64,000 bases of DNA from Macrosoma leucophasiata. Taxonomy: Eukaryota; Arthropoda; Insecta; Lepidoptera; Hedylidae. Position 1 is the stretch's first letter, and every line of letters starts with the position of its first letter. Of this stretch, positions 43,737-56,344 are shown piece after piece. The position numbers and the translations under genes are program-made. The notes beneath the pieces are model-generated. The model searched no databases. It saw nothing but the letters and a program-made list of their open reading frames with translations, and was not told the origin of the DNA. The DNA lies in assembly GCA_036365455.1 (NCBI GenBank), contig JAWQUS010000016.1:10563001-10627000 (forward strand). The letters run 5' to 3'.

Positions 43737-45126
43737 TTGTACGTGAATGTGAATATGGACTATTGATGTGCGTATTTTAAGCTTTTATCATCCTAAGCAC
43801 AAGCAAATGCAGAATATTATTTTGAACTGAAGTAAAGTGAAGAATCTACTCAAAACTCACATATTTTTATACCTATTATCATCACAAACTGGGAAAACAA
43901 AGTAGCGGTGAAAATGTATGCAGATGGTTTACAAATTCAAAAACCGCTTGTAACCGATGGTTGACACTTGCGGTCAGTAGTTGCTACTTTTTTTAACAAC
44001 TAACTACATGCGTGCATTGCCTTCGGCTTGAACAGATTAACTGAGTTTTAAGGGAGAGAGGGATGAGGAATCACGCGAGTGGCTTGTGGCGGCTTTTTGT
44101 ATCGACGTTTAGTACACTAGTACCTGTTGTAGACCACAAGAACCTAGCAGCAACGATTTGTGGCGTGTGGCGGCCACCGGCCACAACCGTATGCGGTGAG
44201 TCAATATAAAATGTATGAAAACTATAAAAAAAAACGGTGGTGGCTTTTTTTGTCTATCGTCATTGGCCAGCGTTCGGTTACTTTTTCTTCGTCCATGCTA
44301 TTACGCATATCTAGATGATTAATGAAGAACATAATAATATTTTGCATCATTAAACATAAAATAATTCATACGATATAAATATTATTAACATATTTTTTAA
44401 TCTACTTAATTAATAGGAAAAAATATAGCGGTGCCATAAACTTCATCAGTTTAATTTATCTGCCCATAAAATGAAAATGTAACGTTCATGATTCCGCCAT
44501 ACGTGAATTTAATTATTTTACGGGCAAAATTGGTGGAATTCAGACCAAAAGCCTAATTATAGTTAGTGTCCGAGCGAAGTCTCAAAGTTGGACGTTGCAT
44601 TGTGTCTGTAACGTCTAGGTACTTATCTGACTGTTGCTTTCATGTTCACAGACAAATTACATAATTAAATTATAACAAATTCTCCTATAATTAAATGTAC
44701 ATAGTTTGTACTTGTACCGGAAACCGAATATTCCCTTATTAATCTTGACGATGGGAACTATAGAGTAGCTACGTAAAAAAGAAACCAAAGGAGCAGCGTT
44801 TAATTTTTTTTAACTGTTGAATTTTTGCGTTGTTCTGTTCTGATGATATCTATCTTTAAGTATATTTTATTAAAGCAAATTTGGAATGTGGGTTTTTAAG
44901 ACGTAGGTGCTTACCAAGACGGGATTTTTTAAATTCGACTACTGAGGGTGGGTTTCAGTTTGTATGAGACTTCGTTAATGCATGTGCTACGAGTCTCAAA
45001 TTTTGCATAGGGAATCTATAGAAATAAATAAAATTGGAGTGTCTGTTTGTAATATAATAATAATAATAACCGCTTTTTACTAAATGCAAATGTATGTATA
45101 CACGGTACATGTACCAAAACAACATT

Positions 45127-45342
45127 TTTTACAAATTTTGTCTGTCTGTCTGTCTGTTTGTTCCCGCTAATATCGGGAACGGTTGGACCGTTTTTGACGG
45201 GACTTTCACTGGCAGATAGCTTATGTAATAAGGAGTAACTTAGGCTACTTTTATACTAGCTTCGCCCACGACTTCGTCCGGGTACATACTGAACAATCAT
45301 AAATTCTCACGCGGACGAAGTCGCGGGCACAGCTAGTTAAGC
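45127..45342 (+). mobile_element. Helitron-like element, in duplication copy 2
   Basis: Duplicate of 39488-39703, ending GCACAGCTAGT. Confidence 0.6.
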
Positions 45343-45533
45343 AATAAATTCAATCATTAAGAGGTTCACAGTCATACAGATAACGTTGAAATAGATATAA
45401 CGTTAATAGGGTCGTCAGCAAGGCTAGACTATGCAAAATTTTTTATCACTACTGCCTTAACTTCCCGAAATTCCCCGAAATTCCTCGAATCGTGAAAAAT
45501 CTCCGACACCTGATAGAAACTCTAGAAAGTAAC

Positions 45534-45784
45534 GTAACTTCACGCCTGTAATCCTCGAAGGGGTGGGCAGAGGTAAAATTCATGCATTCAAGCATATATG
45601 CAAACACCCACGCTTCGCCGGTTACGTTTTGGCCATCTCCGGGCACTTCGAGGTACTGGGAATTTTTTTTTAGAAAATGGAAAAATCCCAATAGAACCAG
45701 AGATAAAGGACTTTTACACCATTATCTCTGATAACACCCTACCCGGGAATCGAACCCAGGACCTCAGCGTAGTAGGCAGTTAAA
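45534..45784 (-). mobile_element. SINE-A with 10-bp target duplication
   Basis: Flanked by perfect AGAAAGTAAC at 45524-45533 and 45785-45794. The tail, middle and B box are present, but part of the A-box region is lost (AGCGTAGTAGGCAGT). It lies only 160 bp past the right edge of the tandem duplication. Confidence 0.9.
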
Positions 45785-46203
45785 AGAAAGTAACTAAAAC
45801 TATAAGCGCGATTCTCGCAATTGGTTGGTTTTTTGGCATACAAGATTTGTGAATCGGCCGTCTGCTTAAACACAAAGTTTTGAGATGAACAAAAGGCCAT
45901 TCGCAAGAAAAACTGTGCGACTGGGCGACAGCGGTATTCAAAGTTCTTCTAAGTTATGACCTTATTTTTCTTTCTCTTTGAAACATTGAATGATATTATT
46001 TAATTTTCTCTAGCACTATTTTAAATAACTTTTACTGAGTGCTTTCAGCTTGAAAGGGATTGTAAGTTTTTATGAAATGGGAGTTTTAATTTGTATTGCT
46101 ATCCGTAGTGATCGTAAAATTGTTTAAGCATTTATTAAAAATAATTTCCGATTACCTTGAATTTTAATACTCTTGATATTCACCGAGAACATTGGTAACC
46201 ACC

Positions 46204-46420
46204 CAGTTTTTTTTATGTAATGGAAGTGATAAACGAGCATGCAGTTCACATTGATGTTAAGTGATGACTGCAGCCTATAGACACCCACACAAAGACCAAG
46301 GTCAAAATGCAGATGCCATGCAGATGCAGATTACCACCTGACCGGAACACGATAGTGCTGAACACTACCATTTAGCGGCAAGTATATTAAGTAATGCGAT
46401 GGTGCTCCGTCACAGTAACG
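46204..46420 (-). mobile_element. SINE-B with scrambled middle
   Basis: Tail at the left; AGATGC is repeated at 46310-46330, where a middle block has been lost, then the CTACCATTTAGCGGCAAG block and a shortened head. Confidence 0.8.
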
Positions 46421-48129
46421 CTGTAATTTTAATGATCAAACGAACTTACCAAGTGAAGTCAGATCAGAATTATGTGAACATCTTCATTCGACGTGATTTG
46501 TGACGTCGATTCAAGATAAGAATATGCTGTGGAGTTTATCGTATTTCCATAATTTACCTAATTGAAATAACCCCTGTACCTACTATCTATAAGAAGTTTC
46601 CGGTCATCCAAGAACATTGCAAATTAGATTTTATTACTACAGAAATAAGTCGTCGATGTGGACCACGGGCCATTTTTTCGATGGTAGGTTAATGTAGATT
46701 TAATGTAGATCAATACAAGCAACAATATATACCTACCCACATGGTTCTAATTGCCTTTGTAATCTTACTTTGAATTGTTCTTTAAATGTAACTTAAGACT
46801 AAAACTTAAGCTACCATGAAGTTCGTTTTCCATTAATATTTTCCTTTCGGATGACAAAATCTGCTAGATATAATTTTAAACCGGGTTGGATCACGAGCCA
46901 AGCACTAGCTTGGCTAGTGATTAACTAACGTGGAATAATATCATGTACGAATTTAAAAGATGTTATTATTTAGTTGCGAAGTAAATATGCATCTTATTTT
47001 TATGTTTCCATGCAAATTAGATTCATGAAAATAGGTACCTACTTGTTTTTGCATATGTCCGTCTGCTATTTCATGCAATTATTATTATTATTATTCCTCC
47101 ATTCTCCTTTATTTATGTATACTTAAATGCACGTGAGAAGGACATAGAGTGGTCTTAATGCCACAAAGCGTTATCTCCCAGGCGACCTTTGGGTAATAAT
47201 CAGCTATAATTCGTGTATTAATAAATGTACCTACCGCAAAATCTGAAAGCACAACCAGAATAGATTCAAGCAACTCAATCCAGTATTTCAGTCAACGTTT
47301 TTCGATCTTTTGCTTCGAGGAAACGGCTCATTTCAAAGATAGTGGCTTTGAAATACGGGCTTTTGTAGTGTGGCGGACGCCCTAAGCTATTTGCTTCCCG
47401 CTACCGAGACATATAAGACGGCCATAATTATTTCGAACTAGGTAACTGTACTAACTGTAGGTAGTGGTTGTGGTCTACATAATATAATTGAATGAATTTA
47501 GATTATTGGGAAATACGATTATTACGCTGTCTTCATACGCAAATTCATTAGGGTTGTCGCATTTTTAGTTTTTATTTACGTTGCTTATAACACGTTAGTT
47601 TACGTTCATGCCATGTATAAATAATAAAAGAAAAAAGAACGCTAACATAATCAAAATCAAAATAAAAAATGCTTTATTCTTTTTCAATGGTTTTACAAGT
47701 AACACCGCAAGGGCCCCCATACTGGGTTTAAAAATAATAATAATTAATTAATGTATGTTTTTTTAATGATAAGCTAAGTACTGCATTCTGTTTTTAAGAT
47801 TTTCCATTTGCACTCTCCACAACGCTGTTCTACTACCCAAAGGCTGGCTGTCATTAAAATGTAAATAAAAATAAATCAATAAATAATTATTAAATTAAAA
47901 ATAAAAAAGTTATAAATAAATAAATATTTAGATATGTATCTATACATATAATGTTCTCTAACTTTAGAATTAGGTCAGGTTCTACCATAATATCTTTAAT
48001 TTTTACTCTACAAAGACTTGCTAATAACGTTTGTTCACCAGACCTGTCTCGAAGCTCATTAGTCTGAGCTAGAATAACATTTACTATTTAGAACCTCTAC
48101 AGCCTACCTTGTAATTAATTTTATGAATA
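46421..48129. other. No gene recognised; possible LINE 3' end
   Basis: An ATT microsatellite lies at about 47078-47096. ATAATCAAAATCAAAATAAA at 47649 with TGCTTTATTC resembles the end of a minus-strand LINE, but no coding block follows. The rest is AT-rich and unassigned. Confidence 0.4.
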
Positions 48130-48978
48130 AACATAACTACGTTAAGTAAAACCGACTTAAAAACTGAAAAGTAAAAAATAATAAAGATTTAATTGTAATT
48201 ATATACTACCTATTATTTATATGTGCTATTTACTAATAGGTTTGAAGTCGGTGCCAAGCCTTAAACAAATAATTATATTTTAATCACTTAAATATGAATA
48301 CGAGCAAATTAATACACTGAACAAAACGTAACCGGCAAATCGTGGGTGTTTGCATGTGTGCTTGAATTTATGCATTTACCTCTGCCTACACCTTCGGGGA
48401 TTACAGGCGTGAAGTTGCGTTTGAATACAATGAAATGCCTACTTTAGTGATTTTGGTTTGGCACCGACTTCAAACCTATTAGTAAATAGCACATATAAAT
48501 CTTTCATCTTTATTATTTTTTACTTTTCAGTTTTGAAGTCGGTTTTTCTTAAGGTAGTTATATATATTTAATACTTTTTAGTTTCTTGCTGCATTGCCAA
48601 TTAGATTAATGTTTATATCTGTTAAATTTGTAAAATCTGACTCTTTTAGCTACGTGACAATTAGATACCTTATTTAAATTGTTTAGGTGTGTCGATACAA
48701 AATTATTACACGACTATACGTAATCAATTAAAAAAAATTATCCACGAAGGAGTAAATAACCTGTGTTGTGTCGTCGATGAGTAAATGTGTCATTGTCACT
48801 TGTGTCATCTTGTTGTCATGCGCATTAGGACTACGTCAGTGGATTCAACGCACTGTATGACAACTTGCCATCTATTCTTATTCCTTTAGTGTGAGGTGAA
48901 AGTAAGTATAAAAATGCTCATAAAATAAAAACTGATGGGCCTATCTGAATCAAATTTATATGGGACCAATTCGAAACT
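48130..48978 (-). mobile_element. Foldback element, copy B
   Basis: Inverted copy of 19711-20540. Arms at about 48133-48258 and 48456-48561, the right arm shortened. A SINE-A tail sits between the arms at the same place and in the same relative orientation as in copy A, so it was already part of the element when both copies spread. Confidence 0.8.
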
Positions 48979-48994
48979 ATTCCGCATCAATCAT

Positions 48995-49090
48995 CATCAG
49001 AATTACGTAAATCGGTCAACAAATCTCGGCGAAAATCGCGTACATACATAAAATATATATATACCGGCCGAATTGAGAACCTTTTCATCG
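48995..49090 (-). repeat. Short interspersed repeat end
   Basis: Diverged reverse partner of the 14870 repeat (CCGAATTGAGAACCTTTTC at its right side). Confidence 0.4.
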
Positions 49091-49194
49091 TTTTGTGTTT
49101 ATTTCAGTTGCAGCTAATGATCTAGATTCCAAGAAAATTGGCGATTATAAATTGCTGTTTATATCTCATGAAAAGTTTTAAGTGGGGGACAAAT

Positions 49195-49330
49195 ATTTTT
49201 ATAGGGCCTACAGATGTTTGTTTCGGGTCTGGGTGTTTGTGCATGTGTTGTTTGGCATCAATGGTATCCACGATACAGGTTTATACCTACTGTGGGGCTG
49301 TGAGTGTAAGCGTATTTAATTTTTTATAAT
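49195..49330 (+). repeat. Interspersed repeat shared with 4.6 kb
   Basis: Plus-strand partner of 4560-4690; the 63-codon frame across it is incidental. Confidence 0.6.
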
Positions 49331-49859
49331 TTATTTATTTATATGTTATAACTCTAATAAGTGTGTTTAAAGGTGTGCGTTCAATCCCGTTACATGTTGT
49401 AAATACATATTCCTACCATTTTTTCAAATAGGTGTCAGATAGCAGCGCTTTCACACAGCCACATACCGTTTTAGCCCCAGGGAAGTGTCCCGTTTAGTGG
49501 AGTATGTGTACGTTATAGCTGGCGAGTCCTGGATACGCATCCATTATTTATTTTTGTATGGTACTTATACTCTGCTTACTATTTCGAAAATAACATAAAA
49601 TATGACTCTAGAAAATAGACATGCCAAGATACTTCGACTTAGGTGACAATTCATCCGCAAATGTAGCTTATCCGCGGATGAAATGTCACTCTACAAATAA
49701 AAGGGTTCGGTATATGCGATATATAAGTACATTGAAGCAATAATCACTTACCTATCTCTTTATAAAAAAAGTCAGCCAAGTGCGAGTTGGACTCGCTTTC
49801 ACAGATTTCCGTATAATGATTTGGACGCATCATTTTATTCTAAGACTATAAGCCTGCGT

Positions 49860-49970
49860 TAAATTTAATGTAACATTCCACATCCTTCTCTTACTTAAAG
49901 AAATCTGTTAAGGTAAGAGAAGGATGTAACTTTAACAAATATCGTGGTGCAACCCAGGATAAGAATCGTC
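49860..49970 (+). repeat. Repeat with 15-bp hairpin, shared with 33.6 kb
   Basis: ACATCCTTCTCTTAC (49880-49894) and GTAAGAGAAGGATGT (49913-49927) pair perfectly around 18 bases. The right half and GTGCAACCCAGG match 33655-33725. Confidence 0.75.
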
Positions 49971-50084
49971 GGGTTAGCTAGTGTGGCTATAAAAATTATA
50001 TCATTTCCCTGCAAAAACTATAAAAGCATTGTACACTCTTAGTAACTTTATAAACTATTGGTGCGAATATCTGCCAAAACAATT

Positions 50085-50335
50085 ATTATTGTGGTTGGAA
50101 AACAGCCTTTGTTGTGAGAAGGTTGGGAGGTTATGAACGCACTTACGGACATAAGCTCCAAGGAGTCCCAAAGGTATTATTATTGTGTGAAGTAAGTTCT
50201 TGAACCCTCGATAGTCGCAGAGAAACGTGAAATTCCATTTGCACGCGAATGAAACATAATTTTAAGTTTCTGGACGCTTTTAAACAAATGGGTCTGCAGC
50301 CAAATATTCAGAACAGAGTTGTTAATATGAATATA
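50085..50335 (+). repeat. Repeat shared with 57.5 kb
   Basis: Shares GAAGGT.GGAGGT, GGAGTCCC.AAGGTATTATTA, ACCCTCGATAGTCG and GAAACATAATTTTAA with 57535-57745. Class unknown. Confidence 0.65.
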
Positions 50336-50353
50336 CAGTATCCAACAAGAAAC

Positions 50354-50579
50354 ATTGCACATCGACCCTCATCGACCTAAGAAACGAGATTTCGGCTTAT
50401 TTCGGGTTTGTAGAGCGTTATCTCTTTCGCACCTGACTTATATGACATTTGTCGACCATTTTGATCAAGATTTGACCAATACCGGATTATTAATGCTTAC
50501 GTAGGCTGTGTGCAGCAGAGATAACGCTCTACGAAGTCGAAACTAGCCGATTGTCTCTTTCGTAGGCTCGATGTGCAAT
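50354..50579 (+). mobile_element. Palindromic MITE, copy 2
   Basis: 226 bp with inverted ends of about 75 bp, starting ATTGCACATCGA and ending TCGATGTGCAAT. Inner blocks GTAGAGCGTTATCTCT pair perfectly. The partner at 3765-3961 lacks the outer left arm. Confidence 0.8.
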
Positions 50580-50599
50580 ATTTATTCTTGGATACCGTA

Positions 50600-51410
50600 C
50601 TTATATTTATGTTTATGTTACATATGCCTACGCTTTTATTCACTTTAGGAAAAATTTGCGGCTATTGTCAGGAATACTCGGAAAAGGTCTTATAAATGTG
50701 TAATGGTACGCCCTTAAAACTTTCTCTAACTTGGGGAAGGATTCGGTTGGGCAAGTGAATACCTACTTGAAAAACTACAACAATACAGGTCTACCTATTT
50801 TAGAAGCCTCTTGACGCAAATTCAATGAACTTTTATTTTCTTTTGTTAAAATTATGGTTATTTTTAACTGATTTAGAAATACTCGATCACCTAATTGGAC
50901 TGCTTTTGTGCTCGTTTAGGTCTCTGATTTTTTTGTCCTTTCATATCGTGTATGAGAGCAATTCTTTAGTAGACTATTTTAGTTTTGAATATATATCAAT
51001 TCAATTATTTATTTGCATTCCGCAATGGTGATGTTGTTGGAAATTAAAATTACATTTTCTGTATGACATTACGGACTCGTTTGGGCACAGCAAAATATAA
51101 TGTCGGATAATGCAAAACCAGATACTCGTAGTTCTGCATTATCTGACATATACCTTCAATAGGGCTACCGATCGATCATGGATCTACTCTCACAACATGA
51201 ACGATAGATATATAGGCACAATTTTTATACGAAACCCTACTCCATACTACGCTTCAAATTTACTATTATTAGTGTTACAATCAACCAAAAACGTCGAGTT
51301 TTAATACGACACATAGTTCCGATACATCGTTTAATACAGTTAGTTTTTTTTGTAGACCGCCGGTGGTTGGACCCTGGCGGGCTTTTATCCTAGCAATCAA
51401 TATTTATGTA
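50600..51410. other. No gene recognised
   Basis: AT-rich sequence. The 68-codon frame at 50825 is hydrophobic by composition only. Confidence 0.4.
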
Positions 51411-51416
51411 TATATA

Positions 51417-52692
51417 AGGTTGGGGAAAAAGTTTCTTCGCATTTTTTAAGATAATTCAAAACATTTTTTAATATAGTTTATTTAAATTTAACTAAAGTAT
51501 GTATGTACCATTTTGTTCGATAACCTTTCGTCATCTTGTAGGTAGGGACATGATCCCATTGCTATAAAAATTTTGGGACTTCTCATCAAAATACCGCGAC
51601 AAGTGGATTTGGCAGTTCTCTCGTGATGTTAACCTAACATTGCATAAAGAATTCTGAAGAGACCGAAACAGGTGGAAATCTGAAGGTGCAAGGTCAGGAC
51701 TATACGGCGGATGCATTAACACCTCCCAGCCAAACTCTCTTAATTTTTGCTGAGTGGCTATAGATGTGTGAGGTCTAGCGTTATCATGATGAAACACCAC
51801 ACCCCTTCTGTTGATCAATTCCGGCCGCTTTCTCTCAACTTCTTGCTTTAATCTCATCAGTTGTTCGCAGTAGAGTTCAGACTCGATAGTCCTGCCTGGT
51901 GGTAATAGCTCATAATGAATAATGCCCTTCCAATCCCACCACATACACAACATCACCTTATTGCGAGTTAACCCGGGTTTCGCCACAGTCTGTGAAGCCT
52001 GACCGGCTTTTGACCTTTTTCGCACGTTCTTGTCGTACGTGATCCACTAGTCATCACCAGTTATCAGCTTCTTCAAAAATGATTCGGTTTCATTACGTCG
52101 TAATAAAGAATCACAAACGAGTACACGGTTCATTAGGTTTCTTTCAGTGAGCTCGTGAGGTACCCAAATATCGAGTTTTTTTTTTGTACCCAGCTTTTTT
52201 CAAATGCGCCAAAACTGTTTTGTGATCAATTCTCAGTTCTTCAGCTACGTCGTAACTACTGATATGTCGATCTTGCTCCACTTTTTCAAAAATGGCATCC
52301 ATTTTATCCGTAATAGGGCGACCAGAGCGAGGTGCATCTTTGACATCAAAATTTCCGGATTGAAAACGCTTAAACCAGATTTGTGCTACTCTCACAGACA
52401 CTGCACTAGGTCCATAAACATCGCAAATGTTTTTCGCGGCTTGCGTTGCATTTTTACCTTTTTTGTAGTAAAATTTTAAAATGTATCGAATTTCTTCATT
52501 AGATTCACTCATCTTGACAGTACGAAAAACAAATGAAAAACACACATTTGCCTAATTTGAATTTGGAATTATGTTTTATAAAATTTTAACTTTCAATGAT
52601 AACAAAACCAGCCAGATACAAATACTACAGCCAAAGAGATTTTATTACAAGTTCATACATACTATAATGCGAAAAGACTTTTTCCCCAACCT
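51417..52692 (-). mobile_element. mariner transposon, dead copy
   Basis: 1276 bp with terminal inverted repeats of about 28 bp (AGGTTGGGGAAAAAGT at the left, its complement at the right, two mismatches further in), between TA-rich flanks as expected for TA-targeting mariners. The single gene is on the minus strand and broken. Confidence 0.93.
51490..52512 (-). pseudogene. mariner transposase, broken
   Basis: A DD34D transposase of the Tc1/mariner superfamily, the cut-and-paste enzyme that binds the inverted repeats. The likely start is the ATG at 52512 (MSESNEEIRYILKFYYKKGK); it begins the N-terminal helix-turn-helix domain, and PRSGRP marks the linker. The first catalytic Asp lies in ITGD just before an in-frame TAG (52047-52049). 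The second is in HHDNARPH, and the third in YSPDLAPSD, with 34 residues between them. Three lesions are visible: a frameshift at the 10-T run 52176-52185, the TAG, and a TGA (51531-51533) where the family normally has Trp near the C-terminus. All three catalytic residues survive. Confidence 0.92.
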
Positions 52693-52699
52693 ATTATAC

Positions 52700-53160
52700 A
52701 ATATATTATGATTGTGACACGTGGAAAATTTAATATCATGTAGAACAATGGTACAAAGAAGTCCTTCTTTCCCTAAGTATTTGATTTCACGTGTGACGGA
52801 CGGGATTTCTGTCCACCTCCAGGTTTATCTTCAAAGCAAGGCTCTCAACAGAAAAAGGTCTTTCCACTATATTTTTGCCAAACTATTTTCAACTAGAAAA
52901 CTGTCGATTTACGATTGAGATTCGAATTCACCGGCGTAATATAAACCTAGTTAGTATGACTGACTGTAAAACCCAAAGTTAGTTAAAATTGTCATTTGAC
53001 ATTAGTCGTGAACAGCCAATACGATTTAACTTGGAGCTCACGTGAGACGTTGGGAATAACCCGGAGTTTTGACTTCAAACTCGATTAAAACGTTTAAAAA
53101 GACTAATGGTATCTATAATATATCTAAAACACCATTATAACCATAGCAGCTAGGTAGTTT
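52700..53160. other. No feature recognised
   Basis: Unique-looking AT-rich sequence right of the mariner copy. Confidence 0.4.
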
Positions 53161-53166
53161 ATTAGA

Positions 53167-53468
53167 TTAGACCATAGATTTTTTTTTTATGTTATAAAAG
53201 TGGCAAACAAGCGTGCAGTTCACATTGATGTTAAGTGATGACTGCAGCCTATAGACACCCACACAACGACCAGAGGTCAAAATGCAAATGCGCTGCTACT
53301 CCTGAGGCATTAGGTGTTATGCCTCTGTGCCGGAAATTACAGAGCCGTACATTACCACCTGACCGGAACACGATAGTGCTGAACACTACCATTTAACGGC
53401 AAGTATATTAGGTAATGCGGTGGTGCCTACGCCCGCGAGCTCCGTCACTGGAGCTCTACCACCAGTAA
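53167..53468 (-). mobile_element. SINE-B, full length
   Basis: The most complete minus-strand copy: the poly-A (T-run on plus) at 53169-53178, the tail with GCACGCTTGTTTGCCACTTT, the whole body, and the head TTTACTGGTGGTAGAGCTCC at 53468. Confidence 0.92.
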
Positions 53469-53784
53469 AGATAAGAGGATAATAAATATATGTATTAGAC
53501 TAAGATCATACGTTGAATCCATCTCATAAAGTAAAATTTATTTAGTCCTCGCACTACTTCCTACTTATCTACCTAGTAAATAAAAGGCGCTAAAGTTTTA
53601 TTTGCAAGCGTGTAAAATGTACGAAAAGTAGGTATAATTGAGACGTGTTGTTTTTACGAGAGTTTACATCCTTTTATTGTTTATTGTCATGTACATGTAT
53701 ACGCAACCCAGTTAGTGCGGCAACGTTAAATAACAAGACGTAACAACATGCTCAGCGACAAAATTTCAAATTCTTTCTTTGAAG

Positions 53785-55100
53785 ACTAGCGACCTGCCCC
53801 AGCTTCGCCTGGGTTCAATTTAGGTAATATAAAATCTGTTCGAACAGTAAGAATGTGAAAACAGTAAAATTGTAAAGGGTCTACATGAAAAAATTGTTTG
53901 GGAACGTCTGATCTAAAGCATATTTTTTTTTGGGTTTAACTTTTTAACGTGAATAATAAGGTGGTATCTATTTCATGTGACTGCGTTTTTTTTAATTTTT
54001 TAGGGTTATGTAAATCAAAAGGAAAAAACGGAGAAAAAAGACACAAAGAGAATGATTTTTTTATATTATTTCGCATTCACACATGCTTGTGAAATTCGAG
54101 TTTTCTTCGAGTCTCGCCTGAAGTCAAATTTTTCTTTCCATTTTTCTTTAAAATAAAATAAAGAGAATGATCTCCAACATTTTTGGGTTGCTTACGTGTG
54201 CAATAAATTGGCATTAACCTACCTCTCATTGGTATAACTACTACCTATTTGTTTCCTTATAAGATTTTTTTATTCGGCAGCGTCGTGTGACGGGTTGCTC
54301 ACTTCCCTTCAAAATGGTCGAGGAGTGAACGGGTGCTGATTGTGGGGACTGGTCTGTTGTGATTTACGGGTGTTATTTTCGATCACGATATTAAGCTGTT
54401 GATGGATATTTGCGTATGTGTTTACATGCAAATGTTTATATGCCATGAATGTTCACATTATCTTTATTCTATTTAATAATATTTGTATTAAATATAAGGT
54501 TTTGACAAAAGAGCAACACGCTGAGTTTGTTGGGTAGCGGCGTTCTTCTCAGTAGTACCTGCACTTGGAACTCTGCTAAGTGAATGACTATGATTATGAC
54601 GAACAGATTTTTCATTTTCTTCTATGAAGGAATTGAAAAATTGGATGATTCACGTATCGGTATATTATTATAAATTGATATTTATTAATACCTATTGGAT
54701 TATTATTATAAGTCATTTTCTCTAGGTAGCTTATAACCCGACAGTGCAAAAGTGTCCTTGTAGACCAATTTGAAATAAATGATTTGAATTTTGAATTTTA
54801 TTAAGATGATCTTCTTTTGCTACCAATTCGCAATCGCTTTCACTATGAATTCATAGTTTTTATTATTTTAGTAGCGTCATATTTTCTCTATTATAACCTA
54901 CTTATACAATATTAAGTAGCTAGATTTTATCTTACATGAATTGTTGTTGGTGACAACTACAGTCAACTACCAACAACGGCCAACCATTCCCCAATCCTGT
55001 TTCGTTCGCATAACAATGAATGTTATTGATTTGCCTCACTGATTGCACGTTGACCAAAGTCTTGCCTACTAATTAATGGTCAAACCTCATTTTTATGTTA
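53785..55100. other. Unassigned sequence with repeat scraps
   Basis: GCCCCAGCTTCGCCTGGGTT at 53797 is a repeat start I know from Lepidoptera. A SINE-D tail (GCCTGAAGTCAAATTTTTCT) lies at 54103-54162. No coding signal. Confidence 0.4.
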
Positions 55101-55102
55101 GA

Positions 55103-55370
55103 CTAGCTGACCCGGCAAACTTCGTATTGGCTCAGAATAAAATAATGTTTCAAAGGTAGATGGTTTATAGACACGGACTTTTTGTATGGGAAAATGAAAT
55201 TGTGGTTTTTACTATTTCCCTTCAATTTCTTCATATTTTCTTCACCTTTTAAACCTTACCTGGACTTCCAAAAATCATTCAAAACCAAAATTTGCCAAAT
55301 CGGTCCTGCCGTTCTCGAGTCTTAGCGAGACTAACGAACAGCAATTAATTTTTATATATAGATTTGGAAC
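55103..55370 (+). repeat. Interspersed repeat starting CTAGCTGACCCGGC
   Basis: GACTAGCTGACCCGGCAAAC at the left, AAATCGGTCCTGCCGTTCTC near the right, then an AT tail. This layout is frequent in butterfly and moth genomes; class unresolved. Confidence 0.5.
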
Positions 55371-56145
55371 CAAATATTGTATTTCCACTCTAAATATTGT
55401 CGCCTTAGATTTAATACCGACATTTAATTGAAAGAAACTTTAAGATTAGAGTAGTAGGTTGACGATCCAACTGAAGTAAGTCGTTTGTTAAATCGCAATT
55501 TCAATCCATATACTTATATGAATTGCGAAGACAACCCAAGCGACCCGTTTCAATTTACCGGATCAGCCGACCATACAGAGAACAATCTACCAGGACGATG
55601 CCGATAATAGCACTTGTAATCCGATTATTGAAATTAGTTCATAGTTTACTCAGACCCACACTGACCCTCATAGTTTCCTTAACACGTGCTCTCTACACAC
55701 ATACTGAAAATAAACACAATATATTTACCCACGTATTACCCACGTAGTCTGCTAAAGCCAACACTGAACTTAACGTACTCCCACTAAGCGATTTCTCAAT
55801 ACAATCATAATCAAATTATTTATACCTGACAGCTCAAGAGCGTTTTCTTAAATTTCGAGGAGAAAATATAAATAATATTGGAAGGAAAATAGTCGAATTA
55901 CCCGATCGAAGGGGCAAACTTATGAGAGTGTGAATCTAGTGTGTTCTTATAAAAGTGTAATTTTATGTCTTGTTCTTATTTTCGCTGAGCTTTGATGACA
56001 CATAATGTAACTCGGTTGAGACCAATTAAGTACTATGCACATAATTTTAGGAAGACATCAACGTACTTACCAAGTGCTAGTAGATCATCAAATTGATATA
56101 ACCGTCTCTCACCGAGCTCAGCGACAATAAGAACAAAATATAAAG
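55371..56145. other. No gene recognised
   Basis: No motif found; the 74-codon frame at 55523 has no recognisable content. Confidence 0.4.
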
Positions 56146-56147
56146 TT

Positions 56148-56340
56148 ACTAGCTGCAGCCCGTGGCTTCGCCCGCGTGGGTGTCGTTTAAAAAGGAGCTT
56201 ATGTTCTTTCTCAAAGTCTCAAACTCCAAAAGTACCAAAGTGCCAAATTTCATAAAAATCGGTTCAGTTGTTTGGACGTGAAAAGGTAACAGACAGACAG
56301 TCAGAGTTACTTTCGCATTTATAATATTAGTAGGGATATT
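56148..56340 (+). repeat. Interspersed repeat, TAATATTAGTAGGGAT end
   Basis: ACTAGCTGCAGCCCGTGGCT at the left, AAAATCGGTTCAGTTGTTTG, a GACAGACAGT run and TTTATAATATTAGTAGGGAT at the right. Class unresolved. Confidence 0.55.
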
Positions 56341-56344
56341 TATA

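Larger units (their letters stand above)
39732..45367. repeat. Tandem segmental duplication, copy 2
   Basis: About 5.6 kb, collinear with 33716-39728 but without the SINE-C insertion. Small differences include substitutions, one versus two GTACCACA units, and small indels such as near 41608. Ends ATCATTAAGAGGTTC, then unrelated sequence. Confidence 0.95.

Noticed and set aside
45449..45783. Overlapping frames on both strands
   Set aside because: They are translations of a SINE-A insertion; related frames appear in every SINE-A copy.
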